Counted from the stretch's first letter, positions 40,856 through 52,454 are shown. The stretch is 64,000 bases of DNA from Smallanthus sonchifolius (GCA_023525975.1 CM042030.1:21694350-21758349); one strand, 5' to 3'. A program made the numbers and translations. The notes: generated by a model from the sequence alone, not told the origin.

Positions 40856-42485
40856 TGATGTTGTGCAAAGCACACATATTTATTCCTATTGTTTTCATGT
40901 GTTTTTGATTCGTTTTATCTTTATTTTGAGTCTTTTTTGTATACTATTGAGTCTGTGTTATGTTTACAGGTGCCCGTGAAGATTATAAGTGAAAACCATA
41001 AGAATCCGAGCACAAGAATGAAGCCCAAAATATCAATGTCAAAAAGTTGGAATTTCAAGCTCTCGCGGTACGCGAGAGAGGAGGAAGAAGGCCTCGCAGT
41101 ACGCGAGGATTCCCAAAAAGGGTCGGGGCTAAATTGTCCCTCGCGGTATGCGAGGAAACTTGCCCAGTCTCTCGCTGTACGCGGGAAACCCGTATTCTGA
41201 GAAAAAACCCTAAATTGAATTATATTAGATTTACGATGCCATTATTCAAAGGAGTTCGATCTTATTGCCGTCCAGAGAAGGTCCAGAGGCGATTTTGGGG
41301 ATAGAGAAGTCAATTGAAGGCTAAAGGTGAAAGCTTTGGACTCTGGGTTTGTGATATTAGCATATTCAGTTTTCAAGTTCGAGTCTTTGTTCTTAATTGT
41401 TCTGATTGAAACCATGTTCTTGTTCTTTTACTTCTTTTTTAGTGTTTTGAACATGATCTTTGGCTAGATGTTATATACTTCCTAGGTTAAAGATGATTGC
41501 TTGTTAAAGTTATAATTTTTATCGGTTTTGGATTTATATGCATGGTTTATTTATTTTGTAAAAGATCACTTGATATTAATTATGATGAATATTGCATGCT
41601 TAGTGCTGATGTATTGTTGATTTCAATTCCGTACGTTGATTGTGGATGTCTTCCAGTTTGATTTGCGTATCCAGGTCATAGACTTTAGGGTTGTGATTGT
41701 TTGTATGGTTTGCTAGAATTAGTAGCCATAGGAGTTGTGATTGAGAGTCATTAGATCTGAGTGTGTATCCTGTCTCAATACACGAGAAGTGAGAGATAGT
41801 CGTTTAGTCTTCGTCATTAGGAATCCGAGTGTCAACTGTCTGAGAGGAAGTTGGTTTAGGTGTCTAGTGATTGTTGCTATTCTGAGTCATAGTTCTTATC
41901 TTGAGATTACCCCGTGCATTCTTCGAAGGTATTGTGGACAGTGAGACTGAAAGGTGATCTGTCTTCTGGGTACTTTATCATTGTTGGAGAGACCGAAAGG
42001 TAATCCACTATCTGGTGAGTTATTACATCTTTAGGTTGCTTAGTTGGTGACACCCTGAGAGTGATTAGGGATCCACTAGGTAGTCTAGAGTTGTTTCCTT
42101 AGAAACCCAGATCCATCTTAGTTTCCAGAACCGGTAGAAGTTGTGCTTTGCAAGCAGGATTCCGTTCTAGGTGGTATTCTTCCATCTCTGATATTTTCCT
42201 TAGTACTTTACCTTGATAGCTTGAGTCGACCTTGTTTTCTGCATGATTAGTTCTAATCAGTAGTGTAGTAAACCCCCCAACCAAATCATCTTTAGTCCGA
42301 GTCAGAGTCTAATATAGTTATAGTAGTGTCTCTAGGGTTCGATAACCCGGTTTACCATTAAGCTATTCTACACTCGATAGGTCCACTTGCCTGTCAGTGC
42401 GGTTTAGTCAAAGGTACTGCATTTATTACTTAGAAGTCTAGGTTAGGTTTAGTAGAGTTTTATATAGACCGTCTGGGCGACATCA
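40856..42485 (+). repeat. Element X 5' LTR (1,630 bp)
   Basis: It starts TGATGTTGTGC right after LTR A2 and ends GGGCGACATCA. It contains the CTCGCG-type hairpin array at 41,060-41,185. The primer-binding site begins seven bases downstream at 42,492. Confidence 0.8.
41060..41185 (+). repeat. CTCGCG hairpin array in element X LTR
   Basis: Four copies of a palindrome CTCGCGGTACGCGAG, with outer bases that change together: CTCTCGCG/CGCGAGAG, then CCTCGC/GCGAGG (twice), then a decayed fourth. Spacing is about 15-30 bases. A second set of four is at 45,909-46,035. Confidence 0.85.
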
Positions 42486-42689
42486 AGTTTTTGGCGCCGC
42501 TAATGGGGACACTTAGCAATAGCAATATTAACTTTGACTAGTTCTTTGTTTGATTTTTGGTTTATTTTATTTCTTGTCTTTTGATTCTTATTTGTGTGCT
42601 TGTCCTACGTGCTATTTGTGTATCTAATTTAGAATCGAGTCTTTCTGTCCTTGAGTCTTTGTAACTTTCCGTATAGTGTCTTTCTGTTT

Positions 42690-43700
42690 ATGCACAATAC
42701 TCGTTCGCAGGGGTCACCACCTAATTCAGCTTTTCTAGAGCCCGAACAAGAGCTACACGAGCGCACCTGTGACTTCTGGGAGCGTTTGAAAGAGCTGTGC
42801 AAATCCCAGGTACGTTCTACTAGCCCAATTCCATTTCCTAACATGGGCGACGCTGACCCACCAGCGAGGTGCACGGTACACCAGAGGGCCAGTGACGGGG
42901 TCACCGGGGCGAGATCTTCGATCACATGCCCCGCTATTCCTAACACCAATACTTGGCAGATCCTGTCACATGTCATTAGCACGATCACTCATGCAACTCA
43001 GTTTCATGGCCTCGAGGATGAGGATGCACCCGGACATGTGTCCCGCTTCATGCCTATATGTGATACCTTCAGTATCACGGGTGTATCTAAGGACGCAATC
43101 TATGTCTCTTCCCATTCTCACTCTCGGGGCGTGCATCTACTTGGCTTGATACCCTCCCAGATAACTCTATTACCACATGGTAGGATCTTCAAGAAATACT
43201 ATCCACCTTCCAGGGCCGCTCGCCTTAGGGACCAGATCCACTCCTTTCGGATGGACCCCGACGAGCCTTATCACATGGACTGGGAGAGGTTCAACACACT
43301 GTTGAGCCGATGTCCCCAGCATGGTCTTTCCGACTGGGCAATTGTGGAAAATTTCTATAATGGCCTCACCTTCGAGAAGCAGCAAATGTTCAACACAGCT
43401 GCGGGAGGCCATACGAGGAGATGTTCAAGAGCTTCGCTCTCGCTGAACAGCAGCGGCCATCTACTAGGACTTCCATTCCTAACGCTAGAGCATCCACCTC
43501 TTCTCCTAGAGGTGTGCATCAGGTCACTCCTGATACTAGAGTGGCTGCTGCACTCGCAGCTCTGGCTAATGAGATCAAAGAGCTAAAGCTCAGTGCCCAA
43601 CGGTGTGAGGTGTGCAGGGGAGGCCACGACACCAGAGATTGCCCCATCAATCTTCAGGAGCAGGTGAGTTTTGCTGGCAACCAGAACCAGAACTGAGGGT
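42690..43700 (+). pseudogene. Athila-like gag of element X
   Basis: From MHNTRSQGSPP at 42,690 the frame runs to about 43,410. Recognisable gag wording is LGLIPSQITL, YYPPSRAARLRDQI, YHMDWERFNTLLSRCP and VENFYNGL. It then shifts by one frame into 43,421-43,696, where CEVCRGGHDTRDC gives a CX2CX3HX4C knuckle, the spacing I know from Athila-type gag. It is frameshifted, so not functional as one protein. Confidence 0.8.
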
Positions 43701-43843
43701 ACAACAACTACAATAATTCTTATGGCTCGGGATAGAGATCTGGAAACAACCCGCCTGGATTTATTGGTCGCCAAATTCAACAAGGAGGAGGAGAAGCTGG
43801 AGCAAGTTCGGGAAGCAGTGTCAGCACGAGAAGGATCGAAGAG

Positions 43844-44474
43844 ATGATTGAGAATCAGACACAGATTCTTGCCAATTTAGTCCAGCAGGACAGGGACACT
43901 AGGCAGCGATTGGATACACATGACACGTTATTGAAGAATCAGCAGTCAGCATTCCAGGATCTGCAACGCACGGTAGGAGACATCGCTCAGAGCCTGAAGG
44001 ATAGACAGGGAGGTCCATCTTCAGGCCCCAATGCTTTAGCGATGGCCGTGTCAATCATCTTCAGGCCCCAATCCCACAATGTCGACTATCACATCCCTTC
44101 GCCTGAAGAGATGAAGAAGATAGATTAGAGAGCTTGCTTTGCTGAGATAGATGCTAAGATGATAGAAGAGCAGATGGTAGAGGAGCCACCGGTGGAAGAG
44201 GAAGAGCCGGTGGATGAGGATATTGTAGTGGAGAAGCCTGTCGAGAAGGCAGATGAGAAGAAGAAGGGGGGTGGAGATGAAGTCCCCCGAGATTGACCTG
44301 AGCCGTGTTCCCTACCCAGCTCGCTTGTGGCCACATAAACACGCTAGGGAATATGGTCACTTCCTGAACATCTTCAAACAACTCAAGGTTAATCTCCCAT
44401 TCATAGAGGTCCTCCAGCACATGCCAAAATATGGCAAATTCGTAAAAGATCTTATTCCAACAAGAAGAAGCTAG
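43844..44474 (+). pseudogene. Element X gag-pol linker, coiled-coil and acidic stretch
   Basis: The frame 43,844-44,128 (MIENQTQILANLVQQ, then LKNQQSAFQDLQ) is a likely coiled coil. After a stop an acidic run rich in EEP and VEK follows. A shifted frame 44,253-44,474 reads VPYPARLW and FIEVLQHMPKYGKFVKDLI, the conserved pre-protease motif of Athila elements. Two breaks are visible. Confidence 0.65.
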
Positions 44475-44499
44475 AGGGGATCTCTAAAGTCTCACTTAG

Positions 44500-45088
44500 T
44501 GAGCAATGTTCTGCGGTGGTTTAGAATAAACTGCCAGAGAAACCGGCAGATTCGGGTCGTTTCACAATCCCGTGTCTGCTTGGCGATTTGCCCTTAAACC
44601 ACGCGTTGGCTGACTTAGGTGCTAGCATCAATATGATGCCATATTCTGTCTATAAACAGCTAGACCTAGGCGAACCACAGCCTACGCGCATGAGCATATT
44701 CTTGGCTGACCGCTCAGTCAAGTATCCATGGGGAATTATGGAGAATCTTCTAGTAAAAGTAGGCAAATTTGTCTTCCCCGTGGATTTTGTCATCCTGGAT
44801 ATGGATGTGGATGACAGAGTCCCACTCATCCTCGGGCGCCCTTTTATGCTCACCGCCAAGGCATTCATCGATGTCTTTGACGGGAAACTCACACTTCGTG
44901 TGGGGGATGAGTCGACCACATTCAATGCTACAAAGTCCGTGAGGGATGTTGGCGAGCAGAGCCACTCCGTGTGCATGATCGATGCCTTCATGGACGAATA
45001 TCGGGACTCTATTCCAGCAGAGGATGTTGTTGGTAGAGATGGAAGAGGAATGATAGAATACCCTCCGTATTGGCTTGAGGAATTGTAA
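44500..45088 (+). pseudogene. Element X Athila-type aspartic protease
   Basis: The region reads CLLGDLPLNHALADLGASIN with DLGAS as active site (DLG instead of DSG or DTG is usual in Athila). It continues MPYSVYKQLDLG, VKYPWGIMENLLVKVG, VFPVDFVILDMD and LILGRPFM. The reading frame is intact from about 44,530 to 45,088, but a stop (TAG at about 44,522) lies upstream. Confidence 0.8.
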
Positions 45089-45094
45089 AAGAAA

Positions 45095-45679
45095 TTGGTA
45101 GGGTCCCCGTTTTTAGGTGCTTACGCTGATGATTATAGTTTGAGTGAAATATTAGCACAAGTAATAATCTGTGAGACACCCATGGAGGAGAGTGTAGAGG
45201 GTCCCGAAGATCCTGGTGAGATTTTAGAGTTTGCACCATTAGAATCACCTGTGCTCGAGCTCTCACCCGCCATTAGTGTTCATGTTGAGGGGAGAATTCC
45301 AGAGCTGAGTCCTAGTTCTAGGTCCCCTAAGTCTAGGCCACCCCGTAAGAGAATTCGTGCGTTGAGAGATGTATCTGATTTAGGGAGAATGCAAACCCCA
45401 AGTGTGGGGACGCCTACGGGTGACAAATTACTTGGTTATATGATGCATATCATCTTTGGACCGGGTAAGTTTAAGAGGTGGTGGAAGGATCTGAGTGCTA
45501 CATGTGATATGAGTTCATTATATTCTAGGCGAAATGAGTTGTTGAGGTTGTGGAGAGCCGGGATACCACGTAGGATGAAGGCGGTACTGGTTAGGATCAA
45601 GAAGAAGCCTCCTGATAGGCTTGTTTGTGTCTCGGGCAAGTGCCCGGGATGTAGAGTTTGTATGCATTCCTTGGTTTGA
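45095..45679 (+). CDS. ORF of unknown function after the element X protease
   Basis: An open frame of 194 codons lies where RT should start. The first half is acidic and Pro/Ser-rich (EDPGEILEFAPLESP); the second is basic with repeated Trp and Arg (FKRWWKDL, RRNELLRLWRAGIPRRMK). I do not recognise it. It has no RT, RNase H or integrase motif. It may be a leftover env-like or spacer ORF of a non-autonomous Athila lineage. The Met at 45,095 is only seven bases after the protease stop. Confidence 0.4.
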   Translation: MVGSPFLGAYADDYSLSEILAQVIICETPMEESVEGPEDPGEILEFAPLESPVLELSPAISVHVEGRIPELSPSSRSPKSRPPRKRIRALRDVSDLGRMQTPSVGTPTGDKLLGYMMHIIFGPGKFKRWWKDLSATCDMSSLYSRRNELLRLWRAGIPRRMKAVLVRIKKKPPDRLVCVSGKCPGCRVCMHSLV

Positions 45680-45689
45680 GTCTGTGTCA

Positions 45690-46499
45690 TTTTCTGTGTT
45701 TTTCGATGTGTGTGGTTTGTTTTGTGTCATATTTTGCAGGGATTCGTGCTTGACTCGGTGAGGAAAATCATCAGGAATGAAGTTCCAAGTATTTTTATAT
45801 TGGTTTTTATGCTTCAAATAGGTTTTTATTGAATTTGGGTGAAAAGAAGTTAAGGGGTGAAAAATTTTCTATGTATAAAAAACCCTTTAACTTTCTGTCA
45901 CCAGGGTCCCTCGCGGTACGCGAGGTGTTTTCTGTGGTTTCTCGCGGTACGCGAGAGATCCAGGATAAGACCGACTTAAATGCTACTCCCTCGCGGTAGG
46001 CGAGGAGTGGCCGCCTGTTCTTCGCGGTACGTGGGGCTACCCTGAACTTCCCATTTTCCTTGTTTTCCCGTGGTTTCCCATACCTGTCACCACCACCGTC
46101 CATCACATCATACATTATCATTATCATCCATCACTTCTATCCATATCAGTCACCACTAACATTACCATGGGAAACTTAGACCGTTCGTAACTGTTGATCT
46201 ACCTTGCTGTGGCATTCATTTCTATGTGTTTGCCACACATCGGGTACGTTTCCCTGACTTCTATCCAGAGACTTAGTGAGTCGATTGAGTCTTTTATTTT
46301 TAATTTGAGTCAGTTGATGATGCGGGTATGTTTGAGTTTTATTTTGCAGGTGTACATCATTCCGTCCATACTCAATATCCATTTGGACGGAGTTGATCCT
46401 GATATTATTGAGCAGCCAGGCAAAGATGTGCAACCACAACCGAAATGCTATACGGTGCACACAAGGATGAATGAAGTTGGACATTCGAGGGCGTGAACG
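45690..46499 (+). other. Element X 3' untranslated region with second hairpin array
   Basis: Non-coding. Four CTCGCG-type palindromes stand at 45,909-45,925, 45,940-45,956, 45,989-46,005 and 46,021-46,035, the last two decayed. The surrounding bases do not match the 5' LTR, so this is not simply a second LTR copy. 'tttgcagg' followed by G-rich sequence occurs twice (about 45,735 and 46,345), as also in the LTR at about 40,965. Confidence 0.5.
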
Positions 46500-48945
46500 A
46501 AGTTTAAATTCGGTCAAAAAATTTGGGTGTTTCAACTTGGTATCAGAGCAATGGTTTGAGGAATTCGGGTGTGCGAGACACTGAACTCAAACTTATTTGC
46601 TCTTGATATGGGTGGGTGCAATGAGAATCCAGTGAAGACTTGACTGAGACACGGAGCTTGTGGGCGAAAGGTTAGTAATGATTAATGTCATTGGTCGATG
46701 TATGTGGTGTTCAAAATGAATTATGTGTGCCGAAACTTGTCATGGGAATTGTTGTGTGAAGATGATAAATGTAATTATGCATCTTATGTTACCAATCATG
46801 CCTGGCCAGTGTGATTCGTAAGATAACATGTATAAGCGTCCATATGATAATCATACAATAATGAACATTAACAAGGATTAGGTGAAAGTGTATATATGTG
46901 TGTATATTTTATGTACGTATATGAATGATTATGTAGGGTGGTTGTATATTCACATAAAGGGGGGTTAGTGTCTTATAGAGTATGATTAGAGGCCTATACG
47001 TAGGTAGAACATCTACATCTCAAACAAAACATAGCCGGGGAATGATTAACGAGGATAGGTGTTAGTAGATGGAAATAGTGGATGGGATTTAACTTAAGAA
47101 CTCAGGTACATTAAATTCTGCGCGTGTATCACCTCAGGGGTGGTGAGGAGTATGGATTGCCGATGGAACTAGAAAGCAACATTCTAGTGAAGGATGGCTA
47201 GAACTTTATATCTTGTCGTGTCAATTTACCTACAAAGAAGATATGTCCTATTGAGGCGATCATGTAAAGGAACCGTATGAGGCTTACGGATTAGGAGGAA
47301 CAACGATTGGTGAATATAGGAGGAAGGAAACCTTGTTTTCACAAGGAATTGTGGTGCCCAAAACAAAGGCGTAAATTGGTGAGGTTGAACCGTTGACTTA
47401 TAGATGATCCATCAACAGAATGAGTTTGGCTTGGGAGTGAGCTAAGGTGTCCTAGAGAAGGGAGTACTAATTGCGGTGAGTCAAATCCGGGACATGGTGG
47501 AATTGGTGGGAAGTTCTTCGTCAGGAGAAAGATGAGGATTGTGCAGGCAATGCATCGGGGGAATTCAAGAGGTGACCTTAAAATACCTTAGACTGCAAGC
47601 CGTGTTGGGTCGTTTAAATGAGGAGTTCCTTCACATATAGCGGATAGTGGTGGCAATCAACAGGATTATGAGGATGTTTTATCACTAGACGTAATCTTGC
47701 TCGGATCTTGGAGTCACGGAAGGAAAGAGGATGGATCTGCTTTCTCGATGCTATCCATTGACGCTAGAGCGGATTTTTACGTGTGTTGTACAACTCAGAT
47801 GGAGTTGATTAATAAACATGGCAAGGAGAGATCGAAAATGGGAGACAAGTGTAGTATAAGGAGGAATTGAGCGGTGACTTTATGAAAGCCAAATATTCTA
47901 GCCGAGTTAGAAACCTTTTGTGGAGGCAATACTTATTATTGTTGAAGGTGTGGAAAGTAACTCGAATGGAGAATGATGGGACACACTATGCCATAGTGTT
48001 ATGGTCCTAATGACATGTGCTGCAGTTGTTATAAATCGAGACACATTCGAAGTGAATGTCTCGAGCTAAAGCACAACGGTGACAAATGGGAGAAAATAGA
48101 AATTTCGAGGCCTTCGAGTCGGACATTTCTATTTACCAAGGATGAGACTTAAGTCCTTTGGTCTTATTAACAGGTGAGAAGCTATCTAGATCAGTATATT
48201 TGGAGGTGATCATCGTTGGGGGTATTAAAAGTTTATGATTTCGTTGTGTGGTAATTAGAAGTTGTGAACGAAACAACCGTATGGAGTTGAGTCCGACGAT
48301 TGTAAAGACAATGGTTGGTTACTTAGTAACAATATCAGTGTCGTGGATGATTAAGGAGTAACGTGTTTATCTATGCTCGTCTAGATACGGTAAATCACGA
48401 GGCGTACTAAATGGTGTATATATGGCTCGTGCCATGGACATCAACCAAGGGAAAATTGAATACTTAGTTTTCCAGTTGTGAAGGTGTTCAATAAGAGCTA
48501 TTTTGCTCGAGTGCTTCGTCTTGAAGCACACCAACCTTTCCGTGGAAAGAAGGATAAAAGATTGCATGTGTGCACTTATTATCAGAGATAGAACAATGAG
48601 ACCGACCTAGGGTCTCATTGTTCATGGAATTTATGGTTCGGGTGTATAAATCGTTAATTGTTTGTGGGTAGTCGTATAATCGTCGATAGTCATTCTATCT
48701 CCGAAACTAGGTTGTTCAAGCTTAATATTGTCGGGGGCTTCCTGAAAATTTTTAGAATAATAGATTCTTCGTTGAATTTGTCGGGTATGCCATTTTGGCT
48801 TCGGTGAAATCCAGTTTTGAATGATATGGTGGACTTTGAAGGCATCCCTGTAGACCCGTTAAAGATTGAAATAGTCGAGGGGTAATTGGTGTTTGAAGTC
48901 TCTGAACTTCATAAATGGTGTTTGAAGTCTTAGAACTTCATAAAT
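46500..48945 (+). pseudogene. Second copy of Gypsy A internal region
   Basis: It begins with about 35 bases of the LTR A 3' end (GGTCAAAAAATTTGGG), then TTGGTATCAGAGCAATGG, the primer-binding site in better condition than in copy 1. It then parallels 26,075-27,556 and 36,356-37,240 nearly base for base without element B. It ends where Copia E resumes at 48,946. All frames are broken. Confidence 0.8.
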
Positions 48946-49660
48946 CGTTAATTCTTGTGCTTTTCAGAATCTTACTTGCATACCCACTTTTCTTCAAAGT
49001 GATCATACCTTGTTTCTACAGTACTTCTATGCCCAAATAATACGAAAGTAATCCAAGATCTTTCATTTCAAACTCACTTTTCATTTGGGTTTTGAATGTG
49101 TTGATCTCGGTCATGATTGAACCCGTAATGATTAGGTCATCTACATATACACCAACAATAATCAAAGCATTATTCTAGGTTCTTTCATAAACAATTTGAT
49201 CTCTTTGACAACGGGTAAAGTTGAGCCCTTTTAGCGTTTTGTCAAATCGCTCGTTCCAAGCTTGAGGGGCTTGGCGTAGTCCATATAGGGCTTTGTGTAG
49301 ACGATATACCAAATGTTCTTTACCAGATATGATAAATCTTTCCGGTTGCTTTACGTAGACTTCTTCTTTTAGCTTACCATTTAGAAATGCCTATTTGACA
49401 TCTAAATGGCATACACTCCACCCTCGTTTTGCTGCTAATGAAAGTATTAAATGGATTGTTTCTAGCCTTGCAATGGGGGCAAAAACCTCGTCAAAGTCCA
49501 CCCCCGTTTGCTGGACGTATCCTTTTGCAACCAACCTCGCTTTGTACTTGGTTATGTCTCCGTTTACATCACGTTTTATCTTGAACACCCACTTGAGTCC
49601 AATCGCTTTGTGCCCGATTGGGAGATCAGTCAACTCCCATGTTTTGTTTACTTCGATTGA
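48946..49660 (-). pseudogene. Copia E reverse transcriptase
   Basis: The frame 49,633-49,391 reads GLKWVFKIKRD, YKARLVAKGY, VDFDEVFAPIARLETI and VCHLDVK, where a stop replaces the next residue. Further left, other frames give KALYGLRQAPQAWNERF, YVDDLIITG (about 49,130-49,160) and MKDLGLLSYYLGIEV, completing the RT domain order. Confidence 0.85.
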
Positions 49661-49760
49661 CTCCAGTTAGTATCTCCCTTAGCCTCATTGTAGTGGTATG
49701 ACTCTCCTTTATAGAGTATTACTTCTTGTTCCTGTAACAAAACAAATTCATCAAATTTTT

Positions 49761-50447
49761 TCAGGACAGTGACTGTCTTGTTGATCTACGAGGTAATGTT
49801 TGACCCATGTTTTGTTGCTGATCCAGAACAGATTCCATGGGAGGATTCAGTTCTGGGCTGAGTTCTGTCACACCATGTGGGTCTGATCTTGGACCTGGGT
49901 TGTCTTGTGTTTGAGGCATGCTAACTGGGTCAGTATTTTCAGACTCAGTACTGGGCCCAGTTCTGCCAAGGTAATCAGCCCATTCCAAACCTTTTTCTTC
50001 AACAAATCTCACATCCCGGCTAGCATAGACTCGATTCTGGACTGGATCATAGAGTTTATAAGCTTTCGTTCCTAGTTCGGTGCCGAGATAGGCAACTAAC
50101 TTACTATGGTCGTCCAGTTTCTTGAGATTGACTGGATCGGTTTTCTTGTAAGCTTGGCATCCAAACACCCGGAGGTGGGCGATGTTTGGCTTACAACCCT
50201 TCCAAGCTTCATACAGTGTAACATCGATGTTTGGCTTACGACCCTTCCAAGCTTCATACAGTGTAACATTCTCTAATGCTTTGGTCGTCACATGGTTTAG
50301 AACATAGACTGCGTGTCTTACACACTCACCCCATAGGTTTTGTGGCACGTTCATAGTTTTTAACATGCTACGGGTGGTGTTTAGAAGGGTTCTATTGTGT
50401 CGTTCGACCACACCATTTTGTTGTGGTGTGTACGGTGTTGAGAACAT
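49761..50447 (-). pseudogene. Copia E integrase C-terminal half, with internal duplication
   Basis: The frame reads TPQQNGVVERHNRTL (catalytic Glu in the VERHN context), ECVRHAVYVLN, then DVTLYEAWKG followed by KPNI twice in tandem, LRVFGCQAY and KAYKLYDP. The 45-bp duplication lies near 50,182-50,272. A hydrophilic linker leads to RT. Confidence 0.88.
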
Positions 50448-51260
50448 TCTTTTTATTCCCGTTAGTTCATAGGGATTTGATCTTCAAGTTGCATTTAAGT
50501 TCTACATCATGTTTGAATTTTTTAAACATCTACAGGGCATCACTTTTATGTTTTATTATATACACCCACATAAACCTCGAGTAATCGTCGATAAAAAGAA
50601 TGAAGTATCGATTACCCCCTTGTGTGGATGGTGTAATTGGTCCACAAATGTCGGTGTGGATCAATTCTGAAGGTTTACAAGCTCAATACTCAGTTTGTTT
50701 TGGGAACGGTAGACGGCTTTGTTTGCCAATCATACACGAATCACATACATGCCTACCGTGTGGCATGTGTGGAATCCATTGTGCCATGTTTTGTGACTTC
50801 ATGTACTTAATGGATTGGAAGTTTAAGTGGCCAAGTCGGGCATGCCAAAGCCATCCTTGGTCACTTATCACGTTTAAGAGGCACACCGGGGTTCCAATCT
50901 TTAGGGCTACCTTGTAGAGACGGTTCTTAGACTTTAGCACCTTCATCATTAGTTGCCCACCGTCTTCATACAGCCAAAGATGTTCATCGGCAATCCATAC
51001 TTTACATCCGTGTTTAGTTAACTGTCTGATACTTATGATGTTACTACAAAGGTCTGGAATGTAGTAAACATCAGTGATCACCCTTTGTTCTCCATTTTTG
51101 CAATCGAATATTATGGAGCCCTTTCCTTCTATCTTTACTATCGACCCGTCTCCAGACTTTACTAGACCGTTCACATGAGAATCAATCTCAATAAAGTGAT
51201 TTTTCTTTTCGGTTATATGGTTTGACGCACCATTGTCAAGGTACCATATGCCGTTATCGG
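50448..51260 (-). pseudogene. Copia E protease, pre-integrase and integrase N-terminus
   Basis: WYLDNGASNH, a Copia protease active site with Asn for Ser, lies near 51,215-51,245. The frame 51,174-50,683 holds IPDLCSNIISIRQL and the HHCC finger (HARLGHLNF, then CDSCMIGKQ). The first catalytic Asp region up to 50,450 is in broken frames. Confidence 0.8.
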
Positions 51261-51299
51261 GGGAGTCGTTTGCATATAGTTAGGGGTTCACCTTTTCTT

Positions 51300-52440
51300 C
51301 ATTCAGCAATATTTTTTCAACCTGCAATTCAATTGAGGCCATCATAAGAGTTTGATCTAGTACCTCAATTTGATTCAAGTTGGCTTCATTGGTTTTGGGT
51401 GTGGGGCACTCCCAGGCAAAGTGCCCTAAATTATTGCATGTGTAGCATCAGACCGTCTTCTTATCTCATGTATGGGTTCGATCTCTTTGGTTCTCAGTGT
51501 GATGATTGTTCCGGCCACGACCTCTGCTTGAGCCACGACCCCGTCCCCTGCCACATCCTTTATTATCGTAGCTAGAAGACCCTCGTCCACGACCTTATTG
51601 CTTTCGATCTTGGTTGCTGTTTCGAGTTCCTTGAGAATCTGGTCTTGAAAACAGTAGTTTTCCCTCTCGATTAGTAGCAGTGTCATGCCCTTTGATGCGT
51701 TCTTCGAAGCTTTTTAACCTTCCTATGCATTCTTAGAAGGTCATTATCTTCAAGTCCATGAACTGTTCTATGGAGGCAACAATGGCTATGTACTTTTCAG
51801 GTACACTATCGAGCAACTTCTTCACGATCACTTCTTCTTCAAGAGACTCTCCCAAACTGTTGAATTTTTTACAAATTCGGATAGCTTACCCGCGAAGTCT
51901 TCGACCGACTTGTTTTCTTCCATCACCAATTGTTCCAATTCTCGTTTCAACGTCTGCAGCCTAGCTTGTCGAATATGATCGGCTCCAAGGAACCTCACCT
52001 TTAGCGCCTCCCATATGTCTTTGGCACTTCAGATGGTGGCCACTTGCATAAGAATGTTCTCCGGTAGTGATTGATAAATGATCGCTCTCGCGAGTTTATT
52101 CTTCTTCTTGTCCACCGCCTCCCCGATCACCGGATCGATAGCTTCCTATAATCCTTGAGCATCCAATATGGATTCCATAAGGATTACCCATGTGTTGTAA
52201 TTAGATTTAATAAGCTCAGGCAGTGTATGGGGGTTGCACTTGGTTCCCTTTGATGAATAATCATGGCTTGGTGTGCATCTCCTTGACCTTCATCCATGTT
52301 CGTTCCTGAAGTTCTTGTGGTCCCTTTGTCTGAGTTCATGATTCACCAGATGTTGGATTGCTTGTACACTAAGCAACCTATAGGACCTGGTAACGATTGG
52401 TTATTCTCCCCATTTGTTTCTTCTCAAGAACGTCGCCTAC
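51300..52440 (-). pseudogene. Copia E gag remnant
   Basis: A zinc knuckle CYTCNNLGHFAWEC (CX2CX4HX4C) is encoded near 51,405-51,450. A basic GRG-rich linker follows at about 51,480-51,600. The capsid portion to 52,440 is recognisable only in pieces. The region next to the LTR ends with TTATCAAAGCG, a possible PBS. Confidence 0.65.
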
Positions 52441-52454
52441 GCTTTGATAACAAT

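Larger units (their letters stand above)
40856..46499 (+). mobile_element. Athila-like Gypsy element X lacking RT and integrase
   Basis: A 5' LTR (40,856-42,485) with inverted ends TGATGT/ACATCA is followed by the primer-binding site TGGCGCCGCTAATGGGG, then gag, a coiled segment, an Athila-type protease, and an ORF with no RT similarity. RT, RNase H and integrase are absent, and no 3' LTR is recognisable before the family A sequence resumes at 46,500. It is therefore truncated or a non-autonomous derivative. The right boundary is where A homology restarts, not a seen terminus. Confidence 0.75.
23348..48945 (+). mobile_element. Composite insertion: decayed Gypsy family A with nested B and X
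   Basis: This block separates the two halves of Copia E. In order it holds LTR A1 (23,348-26,074), an internal region (26,075-38,521) carrying Gypsy B, LTR A2 (38,522-40,854), the Athila-like element X (40,856 to about 46,499), then 35 bases of a third A LTR end (46,500-46,534) and a second internal A region (46,535-48,945). A single insertion gives LTR-internal-LTR. The extra internal copy implies unequal recombination or two related insertions. About 25 codons of Copia E are missing at the junction, so a deletion followed. Confidence 0.75.

Noticed and set aside
42099..42284. Host gene exons in 41,200-42,480
   Set aside because: The segment lies inside the LTR of element X, and its short frames have no known domain.
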